A stretch of 64,000 nucleotides of DNA from Gyrodactylus bullatarudis (Eukaryota; Platyhelminthes; Monogenea; Gyrodactylidea; Gyrodactylidae), in the NCBI GenBank assembly GCA_012064415.1, contig SSNU01000279.1, forward strand, positions 124,001 through 188,000. Direction: 5' to 3'. The stretch's first letter is position 1; the number at the start of each line of letters is the position of its first letter. Both the position numbers and the translations under genes were made by a program. Shown piece after piece: positions 26,501 to 38,941 of this stretch. A model generated the notes under the pieces. The model worked only from the letters and a program-made list of their open reading frames with translations, was not told the origin of the DNA and made no database searches.

Positions 26501-26997
26501 ATTTGATGTTGATCAAAGATCAGCTTGCGTATCACCCATTCTTCTTGGCATTAGAACAAATTGTCTTTATTCACATTGAAGGGAGGAACTTCAACTCTAT
26601 TACTTTACAAGAAATGAAAAAGTACTCTTTCACATGCGTATTTGTTCCAGATTTAGTTTAGTGCCTCTCACGGATAGATAACAACATGGAATTCTATTGT
26701 GTAGATAAAAGGCTCAAATAAAGTATTTCAAGTATTTGAATAAGATGCTCAGATTTTTTAAATTTCCGAATATTGAGTTAATTATTCAGTTCTGTTAGTT
26801 TTTTAAAGAAGAGCGGTACTTTACCCGGGATTTCATTTTTTAAATTTAAAGCTACATACCTAGTTCGACAGTATCCTTATTCAGATGATCATTTGATCTT
26901 GTATGCCGGACAGCTTCCTGAATAACTACTTGGTTCAAAATAATGATTCTTGTAAATAATTTTCTTATCGTTCTACCTTACATTTATCAGTAATCAC
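23516..26997. other. Non-coding stretch, no supported gene
   Basis: No gene supported. TAGGGCCTCAAAAA at about 25869-25882 matches the terminal sequence of family C elements, so a solitary or decayed end may be present. Open frames at 24269-24475, 25409-25627 and 25692-25892 have no recognisable motif. Confidence 0.35.
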
Positions 26998-27544
26998 TAG
27001 GGCCTCATAAAAGTATTATTTGGTCTATTCTTACTCTAAATAAAAGACTGATTGAGCTGCAATAATCAGAAGAAAAAGTCTGCCCGTCTTATCCCAATTT
27101 AAAGATAACTATTTCTGTACTAAATTGTTGTCCCGGAACTTTTTTGTAATATTTTTGGAAAAAAGTCTCAGACTATAGTATTCTTCAACTAGTAAACGAC
27201 CAATCAAAATTTTTGGTAACTATAGATTCCTAAGCTAACAGTATTTCATCGTCTAAGCTGATAGCAAGTCAAAAATTATTACATGGAATTAAAATTTTAA
27301 ACCATAAGGATTTATTTTATGAAATATGCGCTATAACAGTTAAATGGTGAAAAACAGTTGACAAAAAATCAGAAATTTTGATGACAATAGATTTGAATAA
27401 TTCAGAATTTTGCAAGAATTTACTGTGAAGAACTATTTTTTACTCAGAATCTCTTAAATTTTCTCCAAAGTACTATTTTCTTCTTGTTTTTCAGTTTACG
27501 AGATATTATTTTTTATTTTATTTGGTACTATTTTTGAGGCCCTA
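26998..27544. mobile_element. hAT-type non-autonomous element, family C, copy 1 (547 bp)
   Basis: The left end TAGGGCCTCATAAAAGTATT and the right end (reverse complement TAGGGCCTCAAAAATAGTA) are inverted. The interior aligns in reverse orientation with 58042-58668, including AAATCAGAAATTTTG, TTTTTTACTCA and AATCTCTTAAATTTTC. Flanking octamers GTAATCAC and GTTATGAT match only partly, as expected of an old insertion. No protein is encoded. Confidence 0.7.
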
Positions 27545-29670
27545 GTTATGATGATTTCGTTAGATTTGAAAGTACATTTTAGATTTTATTGTTAGTCATC
27601 GAATTTATCACCCAATAGAAGCAAGTTTTATCATATACTAAACGACTTGTTGAACCCTTCCTCTTTAGATTGCATTAATGAAGGCCTTAGACAGAAAATT
27701 TTCTATTTGATTTGAGCCATTATTGACTTGAAAAATTTAGGATAAAGAACAGCTTTTCTGTCTGGCGTAATACGAAGAAATACAAGTTGTAATTAGATCT
27801 TACTAAATCTAAAAATAGATGAAATTGTGATAAGTATTTCTGTCCAAATTCAAGATCATTCCAAAAACTTCACTTAACTAAATAATCTTCAACAATCAAG
27901 TCTAACAGACTTTAAAATTATTTTACCAATTAATAACTACTTGCAATTCTGAGTTAATTTACCGGTATTTATAAAATTGGAAATCTGCTTGTTTCATGCA
28001 GTATGCTATCTTTTTGATTAATTCAAGAAGAAAAAAGTACAAAAAAATGAAGGAAAAAGGTTAAAAATAATTTTAGAGTACATCCGTGACGATAAAAAGT
28101 TAAAACCAAACCATAAGATCTCTCTTTATACACACGCTTAATTTGGAACAAAGTTGAACTATGAAATTGAAAGAAAATAATCAATAAATTCTCGTTTCTT
28201 CTATGCTGTATTTTTTTCAGGAACAAAACAAGATATCCTTATTAATGGATGTAAAGTAGGGCATGATAATTCATCTTTGAATTTGAAGCTTGATAGTTTC
28301 AACAACTGTTTTCCTATTTCTCTTTGACAAATACAAAACGTACAATGATCAATCAGGCAAAGCAGAAATGATAAAACATGGTAAATTGTATTGTTCTGTA
28401 TGGATAATAAAAATTTTGATTATTTGCTTCGATAATGCTCAAGCCAATTGATGTGAAGTTGGGTATCAAGAATTCAATCAAATATTTAGTAATTTTATAA
28501 GGAGGGGTCAAAATTAGTCAAGAAAATCAAATTTGATCCAAGGAATCGCCTCATGACCTAATTGATAAAAGCATGATCTGGATTCCGAGATATCTTCATT
28601 GTATTATCTCGATAAAAAATAGGGGTTTTTGTAAACATCATAGATTTCCAACCAACTCTAAAGTATTATTTAAGACTCTTAAAGATCAAAAGGCTACTTT
28701 CGTGATTTCAATTTATTTTTTCAGCTGTAGCTGAAATGTATCTAGATTTTATCAATGAAAAGTTTACTATATTCGAAGAGATCAATGTAGAATTAATTGA
28801 TTAATTCGAAATTAATTATTTGGTTAAAATATTCTCTCTAAGAGAGAAAAGGTACGTTCTTGCATATTATAAGAGCCTAAATTATTCCATATGAAGAGGG
28901 TAATGTCCATTATTTATGATAGATTGAATTAAAACTTAAGACCAACACAGAAAAGTAGATACGTATATAATTTACCTCTTGAAGGAGGTTATTCTATCAC
29001 ACTTATTTCATAGCATACAAATTGGGAAATGGATCTCTCCTAAAAGTACAAAGGGAAAAACTTGGGCAGACTAACTGTAACTGAATGTCAATTTTAATCA
29101 ATTATCAAACTTTGTTCTTCAACTCTATGATAATGATTATATCTTAAAACGACATTTTTAATATCAAGCTATTATGAGTTACTTCACTACAAACTGTTGA
29201 TAACAATTAAGGAATTTGAAAATAATAAATGAGCGTCGAATTAACGAAATCTAGGTCGATTTCAAAGTAAGAGAGTATGATCAAAAGTTTTCATTCAGAA
29301 CAAGCATACAGTTAAGCCAGTTAATAGAAAGATGAGAATTTGTAATCAAATTTTTATTAGATTCTGAATAATGAGCTCCAAATTCCTATCTTTTAACTAT
29401 GTAAGGTGGAGAATTTTGTTGATTTCATGATGATAGAGTGATCAAAAGATGATTTTATGGATCACGATTCTACAAAGAAATCAGATTTTGAGTATTATTC
29501 CATCATCTTGTGGAAGCTGCTAATGCTTACATATTTCTAAATCTTGTGGAAATAGAATTTCGATATCTTGATCAATTTTACTGCTTTTAAATCAATGAAA
29601 TTTTGATGAATCTCCATTATGTCATTGTCCATTATGTCCCACAATATCCCACGGACATGATACAGTAACA
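27545..29670. other. Non-coding stretch with decayed family B pieces
   Basis: TTGATGTGAAGTTGGG near 28449 and ATCATAGATTTCCAACC near 28638 resemble the two ends of family B elements, and 29405-29480 resembles its interior. No gene is supported. Confidence 0.35.
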
Positions 29671-29842
29671 TTGAAACATCTTATTTTTATTGAAACACGA
29701 ATATTCAGCCCCTAATCAAGTATTATTTATCTCGACCAATCAGAATGCAGCAAGTGATTTCTATACATTTAGATAGGTCGACATAAACAATACTTAATTA
29801 GGGGGTAAATATTCGTGTTTCAATAAAAATAAGATGTTTCAA
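29671..29842. repeat. Fold-back MITE of 172 bp
   Basis: 67-bp arms at 29671-29737 and 29776-29842 are inverted copies with a few mismatches (arm begins TTGAAACATCTTATTTTTAT). The spacer is only 38 bp. The size and structure fit a small palindromic MITE; the family is not assigned. Confidence 0.8.
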
Positions 29843-31819
29843 CAGAAATATTTTTACTGTAAAATAACGAAATTAACCATGAAGAGTCATTGAAGACCCT
29901 CTTGATGATGAGATTACTATCTTTGAAGATAAAAATTAAGAAACTCATTAAATGGCCAAGGTATTCCGGATTTTAGTGATTGCGTAGTAAATTGAGCGGC
30001 AATTTGAAAAAATTTTGGATTCTTTAAACCAAATGACATAATGGAGAATCATTTTCGACACATGCTTCAATATAAAATAATGCTTAGAATTTATAGTTCT
30101 ATCAAAAAAGTTGGTCCTAATATGAGGTTAAAAATTTCCCCCTAGCCTAGTGCTTAGCATCCATAATGTCTAATAATAGAATATTAAAAATGGGGTAGAG
30201 TTATTTTAGAATGGATACAGGCATCTTATTTCTAAATGAGTAATTTATTCTGTGGAGCAAATTCAACTTGTGGTGGGAAATACTTCTTTCCAGCGTACAA
30301 GATAAAATCATATTGCAATTACATTATCTTTTTGTTTTTTTTCCAGAAATACAATTCCATCTACATTTCTTTCTCCTGCCTGTATGAATATGTGGGTTGG
30401 GAATAGAATTGAGGATTTTATTTATTTATTTATTTAACCTCGTTTTTTTATCCGGAGAAAAGAAAAAAGAGACATTTCCATCTGAAGAAATGTACACACA
30501 GTCATCAATAGAGTAAGTGGAAAAGAGGTTTTTCTACAAATTCATTAACCACACTTTTATCAAGATACCATGACAAGGAGGGTATCCTTGGAAACCTTCA
30601 AGTTTTTCGTAGAAATCCCAACCCTTGAAATCAAAAGGAGATTACTAGTGATTTTAGAAAGAACCTGGTTGAATGATGTTCCATTAGGGATAACTTTTTC
30701 GAAATTCTCTGATTCCTAGATAAGCATAAATATGATAAATTTAATCTCGAATAAAAAAACCTTTCCATGCTTCTAGAATAAGATAAACAAAATTGTGAAT
30801 ATTTTCAAATTTGAAACATTTTTGACCGATCAAAATTGTAATATTCATGAAAAATAAGAAAATTTTATTTTTAATTATAGAAAAAACAATTTTAATAAAA
30901 TTAATAAACGTTTTTAATTTTCATAATTTTGTTTATCTTATTCCAGAAGCATGGAAAGGTTTTTTGAAGCGAAATTTGGTGGGATAATATTTATAAATAC
31001 TTGAAGATCAAATTTATCATATCGATGGGCGATTTAAATAATTTTGCAAAATTTCGTCCAAGTCTTGTATGTTCATTAGATTGAAAATTTGAAAATCTTT
31101 TAGCCTGTAGATTTCGAGAAATATTCGTATTTGTGTTTCAGTGAGTTTAAGCTCTTGTTTTTGCTCTAAAATGTTTCTTATAATTTGCATTACAATTATA
31201 AAAGGAGATATATAATCTGCAAAACATTCTCTACGACTCATTACCTCAAACTATTCAGCTATCTCTTCTGGGTAAGAAGCTACTTAGTATTTTTCAAATT
31301 TCAATTTTTTGGCATGTGTAAAAATAGCTTGAGTTTATGAATCTGCTTTGAAAATTAGAGAAAAATTTGAGACTATTGAACAATTTTCATAAAACCTATA
31401 ATTTTGCTGTGAAAATATAAAATTATTTGACCAAAAATATTACTAATGCAAGTTTACATTTTGGGCTTCAAGTTAAACTTTAATTGATCCAGAAATCTGC
31501 CAAACTAATAGAGTTACAAAGGTTCGAAAACAATGAAAATTGAATACATAAAGGGTTAATATCTCACTCAGACTTATAATTCTAATAATTATTAAATGAC
31601 TATCAAGGTAAATCTCTTTATTTTGGGAATGCTTCGTTTAAACCTGCTAGTAGAATGTTTTTTAGATATTATTCAAAAATTTCTAAATAATGAGTTGTGC
31701 AGCACCTATACTTACAAAGGTTACTAGAATTATTTCGTTCTAGGTAATATATCCCACATGAACGTTTTATTTGATAATGGATTTCTAAATAGATTCCTCA
31801 TTAATCAATGCTGCAAAAA
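29843..31819. other. Non-coding stretch with a TTTA microsatellite and family A copy 3
   Basis: A TTTA simple repeat lies at 30416-30435. From about 30900 to 31060 the family A blocks recur (CTTATTCCAGAAGCATGGAA, GAAGCGAAATTTGGTGGG, AAATTTCGTCCAAGTCTT). No gene is supported; the minus-strand open frame at 31017-31241 overlaps the repeat. Confidence 0.45.
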
Positions 31820-32040
31820 TCACAGCCCTTGAGATAATTAAATATATCATGCTCTGCAGCTGTTTAGGCCCTCAAAGCTATAGATTAGCACTTCAAATGG
31901 CCAACCTCGCCCCTCTTTGGCTCCGACGGACAGCAGCCATCATAAAACTGCATCTTCGACACACTGGCCAGTCTGGATCCAATTATCAAACTCGCATTAA
32001 CTCTCGTTACTCGATTCTAACATACCACCATATGAGAATC
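31820..32040 (+). mobile_element. LINE 3'-end fragment fused to the Penelope-like ORF
   Basis: The first 60 or so codons of the long open frame encode CLGPQSYRLALQMANLAPLW, then LRRTAAI, and end near RYSIL. This matches, motif for motif, the 3' coding end of the LINE at 38942-39880 (CLGPLSYKDLQNRANLHPLW then LRRT). It is therefore LINE sequence that reads in frame into the retroelement that follows. Confidence 0.7.
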
Positions 32041-34163
32041 ATCGGGAATAAAATGGTACTTATAGATGTCGATCCTGAATTTATTGATGCGTTGCTAAGA
32101 TTCTTCGTTGAAGCTGGGGAATCTATAATGAACCATAAATATGATAGCCTATTTAAAGAATTTGGAAAAAGCCTTCTTTTTCATGAAAAAGGAATCTTCA
32201 ACTTCACAGATATTGAATTATCTAAGGAGCAGAAAGAAATCCTATCCCTCGGCCCTAATTTTTGCATTCCTAAGAGAAAAAATGAAATTGAAGACAAAGC
32301 GGCTTTCGAACGTTTGATGCATGAACTTGGTCTCACTAAGAACCTTAAAGACAATGCTAACACAGAGAAGTTTAAATTAGATCTTTTAACTATTTATAGA
32401 AGTTTTGATCGAAAACCTTTAAGATCTAGTTTATTAACTAAAAAACATTCCGAGGCATTGAAAAAACTAAAATCTAATGAGAAAATTTTTCTTACTAAAC
32501 CTGATAAGGGTAAAGGGATAGATATAATGTATAAGGAGGATTATTATAGAGCAGGTTTAGATTTTCTTTCTGATGAAAGTAAATTTGTTAACACAGGGCA
32601 CGATAGATCAGCTTATTATAAGGAAATGGAATTCATGGAACGTTCCATGTATAAGATATCAAAAGGGTTATTCGATAGGAATTTAATTTCTGATAAAACC
32701 AGAAGTTTTATAGCAAAGAAACATACGAGGATGTCTAGATTATATCTACATCCTAAGACACATAAGATAGTAGATAATATCGTTCCTGAGGTTTTTCCTA
32801 TACGGCCGATCTTGGATATGTCGTCATGTCCGCAATATAATTTAGCCAAGTGGTTAATCGATGTATTGAAACCAATACATACTTATTATGCTAAATATGT
32901 TGTTAAAGATACTTTTTCTTTTGTCGATAAGGTTAAAGATTTAAATATTGGTTTAAATGAAATGGTTTCATTAGATGTTAGTTCTTTGTTTCCTAATGTT
33001 CCTATTGAGGAGACCCTTGATGTTATTATTTTATTGATGAACATGATGGTTTTGAACTACAGAGTAATGAGATAGCAGATCTTTTTAGGATTTGCTGTAC
33101 TAATGCTCCTTTGTCTTTTCAAAACAAGGTGTTTATTCAAAAAGATGGTATAACTATGGGATCACCTCTGAGTCCTCTTTTAGCAGATATCTTCTCAAGT
33201 TGGTTAGAATTAAATAAAATTTCTGATACTATCAATACTTTCACTGATTTATACATCAGATATGTTGATGACACTTTTATTTTGATGATGCCGAATGTTT
33301 CAGTAGACGATTTTTTCTTAAAGATGAATTCGTTTCATCCTAATATTAAATTTACTATGGAAAAAGAGTCTAATGAGAGTTTGAGTTTCTTAGATGTCAA
33401 ACTAACTAGGAAGGAGGATCGGTCAATACTAAGAAATGTCTACAAGAAGAAGACTGATAATGGAAAATATCTTCATTATGCCAGTTTAAGTCCTCTATCT
33501 CATAAAGTTGGCTTAGTAATTGGTCTAGGAAAGAGGATAAGAAGGATTGCTAGTACAGAGGAATGGCCAAAAGAAATAGAAGAGTCAAAATTACGTTTAA
33601 ATGAGAATGGTTATCCCAACAGATTTGTAGACAAATTCATCAATATGTCTGATGATGTAGATGAAAGGGTCGACAGAGATGAAGGAGAGAAGACAACCAT
33701 CTTCATGAAACTTAATTTTAAAGGTGACGGTTTCAGTAATGATGTAAGAAGACGACTGGTTAATCTTATTGATCAACATTATGATAATATACAATTGAAA
33801 ATTGTATTTAAAACCCAAAGATTATTCAGTTTGATTCATAAGGATTAACTAAAGCCTGAAGAAAAGACTCTTTTGATTTACAAATTCCGATGCGACTGTG
33901 GACCTTCTTATATAGGACGTACGATTAGGAAATTGTCAACTAGGTCAAATGATCATCTAAAGAAGGATACAGCGATGACAAGACACATCAAACAGGAAAA
34001 TCATGAGGCTTCGATTTCTAATTTCTCAATTTTGTATAAAAATGCGGGTGATGACAGCACAGATTTGTGGGTGAAGGAGAAATTCTTCATCAATAACTTT
34101 AAACCAAACCTGTGTGTTCAGAAAAATTACTCTTATAATCTTCAATTACCCTGGCCTATGTGA
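32041..34163 (+). mobile_element. Penelope-like retroelement (reverse transcriptase + GIY-YIG)
   Basis: The encoded order is an N-terminal region with LSKEQKEILSLGPNFC, then reverse transcriptase motifs (FLTKPDKGKGI; IRPILDMSS; ITMGSPLSPLLADIF; YIRYVDDTFIL, catalytic YVDD), then after 33873 a GIY-YIG endonuclease (IYKFRCDCGPSYIGRTIRK) with the distal EKFFINNFKP. This layout defines Penelope-like elements with an endonuclease. Two lesions are visible: a frameshift at about 33025-33035 within a T/A-rich run, after which the frame ends at 33075 while the correct frame resumes, and an in-frame TAA at 33846-33848 just before the endonuclease. Otherwise the frame is well preserved, suggesting a fairly recent insertion. 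Terminal repeats were not identified. Confidence 0.9.
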
Positions 34164-35467
34164 GCTTTTTCACTTTTCTCTTCACTGTTACTATTTATTG
34201 AAGAGTTTTGGTGTTTTTTCAGCTCACATTATATTCTTACATTTTTCAACTTTTACTATTCTTCTTTCAAAATTTGTAAAATATTATTTTCATTGAATTT
34301 AAAACTTTTATCATTATTTATGTGTCCCTACTGATGAAACATAAAGAAATGTACATTTGGTGAATAAAACTTTTTCTTCTATAACCAAAAATACCCCCAT
34401 AGTCATATTGAAGCGCCAGATCAATCTTGACTCTTTCAGGCACCAATCCACAAAACAAATTGCCAACTTCCTTTTCGAAAAAAACCCAGATGACCACAAT
34501 CTTTTTAAAAACTACCATTTATAATTTCAAGATTCATTCTGTATATTTTTTTATTTTTTCACTTCGATATAAATCAAATAAACTTTCTATTAAAAAAATA
34601 ATCAAAAGTTCCAATAATTTATTATTGTTAAACCCCTTATTCATTGACTAAATGCTGAAAGAATTAATTTTAGCTTAAACAAATAATAGAAATTATTTTT
34701 TTTAATTTAAAATGCAACACGAAGACATAAAATTAATTAGCACTTACTCATTGATTATTTCCTTGAGAGATATTTTGTAATGATCCTTGGCCATTATTCT
34801 TCGAATTTTTTCCTCTTGATGCTACATAAAGTAGAATGTTTTTTATTCTTCTTCACATTAGGTTTCGAAACAACCAAATCCTATAGATATACTCGAGAGA
34901 AATACTGTATTATATGAAACAGAAACTATACGCTAGTCTATTGATTAGTTGAGCACACCTAAGAAGACGTCAAATTTGAACTTTGAAGTGGACATTTCTG
35001 TTGATTTCAAAGTGGCAGGGTGATCAAAAAGTGATTATTCAGGATAACAATTATTCTAATTGAATTAGACAAGGAAATTATTAATAAATCTGCCTTAATC
35101 TTAGCTTAATATTATCTTTTGATATCTGAATAGGAGAGTAGACCAAATTTTTCAATCTTTGCCGGCCATCTTCTTATTTTGAAGATAATTGAAAACTAAG
35201 CATTTTATCCTATAAAACCAAACGTTTTAGAGTTTGTACTGACATAAAAAATCTCGATTGAAAATGACAAATTGAGAACACGCGCCAAGATTTTTTCAAT
35301 GAATTTTACTACGAGAATAGACCAAATTAAGATTTTTGAATAGAAGTACTGAATAAGTTATTATTTTGAAGAAAGAAAAGAATATTTTTTAATTGATGAT
35401 TGTTTTCGATCAGATTTGAAACTTTAATGGTTAACATTCTTTTTTAAAGAGATACATTTTTATACAG
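34164..35467. other. Non-coding stretch, no supported gene
   Basis: Contains the downstream region of the Penelope-like element and, at about 34985-35060, a fragment resembling the interior of family B (TTGATTTCAAAGTGGCAGGG). No gene supported. Confidence 0.4.
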
Positions 35468-35827
35468 TCAAGAGATCAACTTGATCTGATCAAGTTGTTC
35501 AAAAATGTTACAACTCACATTTAATTCTGATAGTGTAAGCAATAACTCATTGAATAGAGAATGTTTACAATAAAATTCAGACCCATGTACAATTTGAAAT
35601 GGTTTTGTATTGTAAAGTAAGCGTAGACATCGATTGACAGAATCAATAGCATCCCTTTTTATTTGGTTATAATAATAGTCCTTGTTCAGGGGTCTTTTAG
35701 ATTCCTGATGTGAAGGTGACCTTTTCAAGGAACCAGATGAGGCTGAAGATACAAGCCTTGCTCTTAAACTTGAAGGAAATGATGTAATCGAGGAGTTTGA
35801 AGCTGCCGGTCCAATTCCTTTTACCAT
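35468..35827 (-). CDS. Unrecognised Ser-rich protein, 119 aa
   Basis: The frame starts with a real ATG at 35827. The N-terminal third is Ser-rich and low in complexity (SSASSGSLKRSPSHQESKRP); the rest is a compact, probably helical domain (NRCLRLLYNTKPFQIV). The composition is protein-like and unlike the AT-rich noise around it. I do not recognise the family. It lies divergently, 641 bp from the start of the USP36/42-like gene, so the gap could hold a shared promoter. Given the very short introns in this genome, further exons could lie on either side. Confidence 0.4.
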   Translation of the reverse strand: MVKGIGPAASNSSITSFPSSLRARLVSSASSGSLKRSPSHQESKRPLNKDYYYNQIKRDAIDSVNRCLRLLYNTKPFQIVHGSEFYCKHSLFNELLLTLSELNVSCNIFEQLDQIKLIS

Positions 35828-36468
35828 TTTTATTGAGTTTCTTCAATACTACTTGATAGTGTTTATGAATTTTGAGACACAAGAAATTCCATAATGTTGA
35901 TTTCAATATCAAGCAATTCTATGGACACGAATCCATCATTTTACAAACTTTTCTTAGAGACAAATAAAGTACTGAAATTAAAAAACAATTTGTTCCATTT
36001 GTTCAAAAAATAAGCACAATATGATTGGTTAATTTCATCGTCCAATCTAAATCAAGAATTATTTTTTATTAAAATTTTCTAACACAACCTTTGTTGACGA
36101 TATTACACAATAGCTGAAACTCAGATTCTGAATATAGGGAAATCAGTAAATTTTCAGTTGAGATAGAGAAAAATATGCTTAAAGACTTAAATCTATTCGA
36201 AATAATCTTTATTCTAATTCTGATTTAGTTGTTTGGTGTTAACTTGAGATAATTGAAACTCATTTTATTTTCAATGAAAATAAACTTTTTTAGGCAGAAG
36301 GATCCATAAAAAGTCATAAAGATTTGAGATTTCAAACGTTTTTTATCATAAACAAAACTAAAATGACTTTTGATTAGAGAGAAAAATATTTTTAAAATAC
36401 GATAAAATAATTTCTGTTGTTACCTATTTTTTGTTAAAACAGATAAAATACTTGAATTTTTACTCACG
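35828..36468. promoter_or_regulatory. Divergent intergenic gap, possible shared promoter
   Basis: 641 bp between two divergent starts (35827 on minus, 36469 on plus). No specific promoter motif can be defended. Confidence 0.25.
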
Positions 36469-38576
36469 ATGTCGATATGTACCAAGTACGATGATAGTAA
36501 CATTAATACATTCGACCATGTCCTCAAATCATCCTTCTCTAAATTAAACTCTACTGCTAAACCGGTGGAAACTCAGACTTTGAAATTTCAGAAAGCCGAA
36601 AACTTCTCCATAATAGATCGCTTCAAGGAATGCATTCTCAAGGTTCCAAATGCTAAAATCCTCGGAGATACTAGTGATAGCAAAGAAATTTGCTCAACAG
36701 AATTCATTAAGAAGTTCAATTCAGAATTTGATGCAACTTATTCATCCGGAACTACAGGATTTTACAATGAAGGCAATAATTGCTATTTAAATTCAGTTCT
36801 TCAATGTTTATTCGCCAACGGATCGTTTATTTCTTTCATTGTGCATCATTTAAAGTCGAAAACATGTCATAAATCAGCTAATCATAAATACTGCCTTATC
36901 TGTTCTATTGCAAATCTTCATTTAAATTATCGGAATAGGGATTGTATAAGCCCTCGTGATATAATGAATCACATAAAGTCTATTTGTCCCACATTTCGAT
37001 TTGGCTCTCAAGAAGATGCTCATGAATTTCTTATTTCGGTTCTATCTAAGATGGAAGATATTGAGATTGAAATATATGATCGTTTACGTAGAAATATCCC
37101 TATTCATATTCCTTCATTTGGCAAGAACAAAGTTCCGTTTGACATACAGATGACAAACTCTCTCAGAAAAATATTTGGTGGGGAATTCATCTACCGAAGT
37201 GAGTAATTCTTATTCCTTCCTGAAATATAACACGTATTAATTTGATTACTCAAACCTAAAATCCAATCCTCACTAGTAGGTAATGATGATTCTATTAACT
37301 AAAAACTGTCAATTTCCTAGCTATGATAAAAATTAAGATCACATACCTGGCTTATTTTAAAAATTATTATTTTTTACAGTAAAATGTCTCGCGTGTAAAA
37401 CTGTCAGTAGCTCCAAGGAAAACTTTTTCAATGTTACTCTTGACATAAATCAATGTGCCAATCTTTCTGTAAGTTTCACATACTAATTTCCCAATCCTGA
37501 TTTATTACTAATGAATATTTTATTTTAGCAATCATTTTCCAGACTTGTGGCCATTGAACGTCTTCGAGGTTCAAATATGTACAAGTGTGAGAAATGTAAA
37601 ACTCTTCAGGAATCAGAGCGTCGATGCATGATCAAAAGACCTCCTCAGAATCTTATCATTCAGTTAAATAGATTTCGTGGTATATATCAGAAACTTTCAT
37701 CCTACATTGCCTATTCTCATGGCTTAGACATCACTAATTTCGTAGATATTGCTTCAAACTCATCAAACCAGAGAAAATCATTTAAATACTCCTTATATGG
37801 TACTGTCGAGCATCATGGAATGTCTTGTAAGAGTGGTCATTATACAGCTTATTCAAAGCGTCAAAATAAATGGTTCAAGCATGACGATTCTTATTGTTGT
37901 GCAGTAAATGAAAATGCTGTAACTAGTGGAAATGCCTACTTGTTATTCTACAGGTTACAAGAGAATCCAAATCCACTTGATCAAGTAAACGGCAAAGTAA
38001 GTTTAACCTTTTACTCAAATTATGTCAACCATAAACTTTTTACTTCATAGAAACGAGCACCTCCGATAGTCACAGAGATTCCTGCAAAAATCCAAAAATC
38101 AGAATCTAAACCACAGGAAAAAATCAAAATATCCTTCGCCAAGTACATGGCGGTATGTTGAAATTGCTCTCAGTTTATTAAACATGAGTTAATTTAATTT
38201 TTAGTCAAATTCCAATTCCTCGGACAAAGCTTCAAAAACATCTACTGAAACAAGACCGTCAAGTTCTGAATCTCCTCCCAATGGTCTTGCAATGTTAAGA
38301 AAAGTTAGTTAAATCTTTGCCAGACATTTTTTTATCAAGAAAATTTATATAGCGTATCATTTGTAGGAATATGAAGATTCCAGCGATTCTCAGAGTGAGG
38401 AAGCGAAAGAAGAAAAACCAAGTGCGCCCTATTTACTCGAAAAAACACAGACCATTCAGAAGAACAATCACAAGTTGATTTTGAAAAATTTCATTGCCCA
38501 AAAACTTAAAAAGAATAACCCTAATAATCATTTACAAAATTATCGTGCTAAATTGCTCAATCATGCAAAATTCTAG
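36469..38576 (+). CDS. USP36: Ubiquitin carboxyl-terminal hydrolase, USP36/42-like
   Basis: Six exons join in frame: 36469-37198, 37380-37468, 37529-37996, 38051-38152, 38205-38303 and 38367-38576, giving 565 aa. The product is a cysteine protease that removes ubiquitin. The Cys box TGFYNEGNNCYLNSVLQCLF places the nucleophile at C105; the His box is SCKSGHYTAYS (H377) followed by KHDDSY (D392/D393). Two CxxC pairs (CLACK, CEKCK) form the usual zinc-binding finger. The tail after about residue 430 is Ser/Lys-rich and ends in a basic stretch, compatible with nuclear or nucleolar location as in USP36, though much shorter than the vertebrate protein. Introns are 181, 60, 54, 52 and 63 nt. The choice between USP36 and USP42 is not settled by sequence alone. 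Confidence 0.9.
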
Positions 38577-38941
38577 GCGACCTTTTTTATGAATAACATT
38601 CTATTTCATAATTTTATCACGGCTATAGAGTATAGAGTTTACATTCTTTGGTCAAGTTATTGAATAGTATTCAAAGAATATATATATTCTCTCAAAACCA
38701 TTTTAAATTTGATGTAAAGACATCAGATGCCATTTTCATTTTTACAGTAAACATTCTACTCTTAAATGTGAATGACGATTAGTACAAATTATATCTGCAC
38801 AGAAGACATGGTTTTGTACTAACCATATTAAGAAAACAAAATTACCTTTTCAATCAAATCTGATGTACAGCGTTAAATACTAAAAGATTTGTAGATAATA
38901 TATATAGTTCAGAAATTTTTCCTTATATATATACTAAATTT

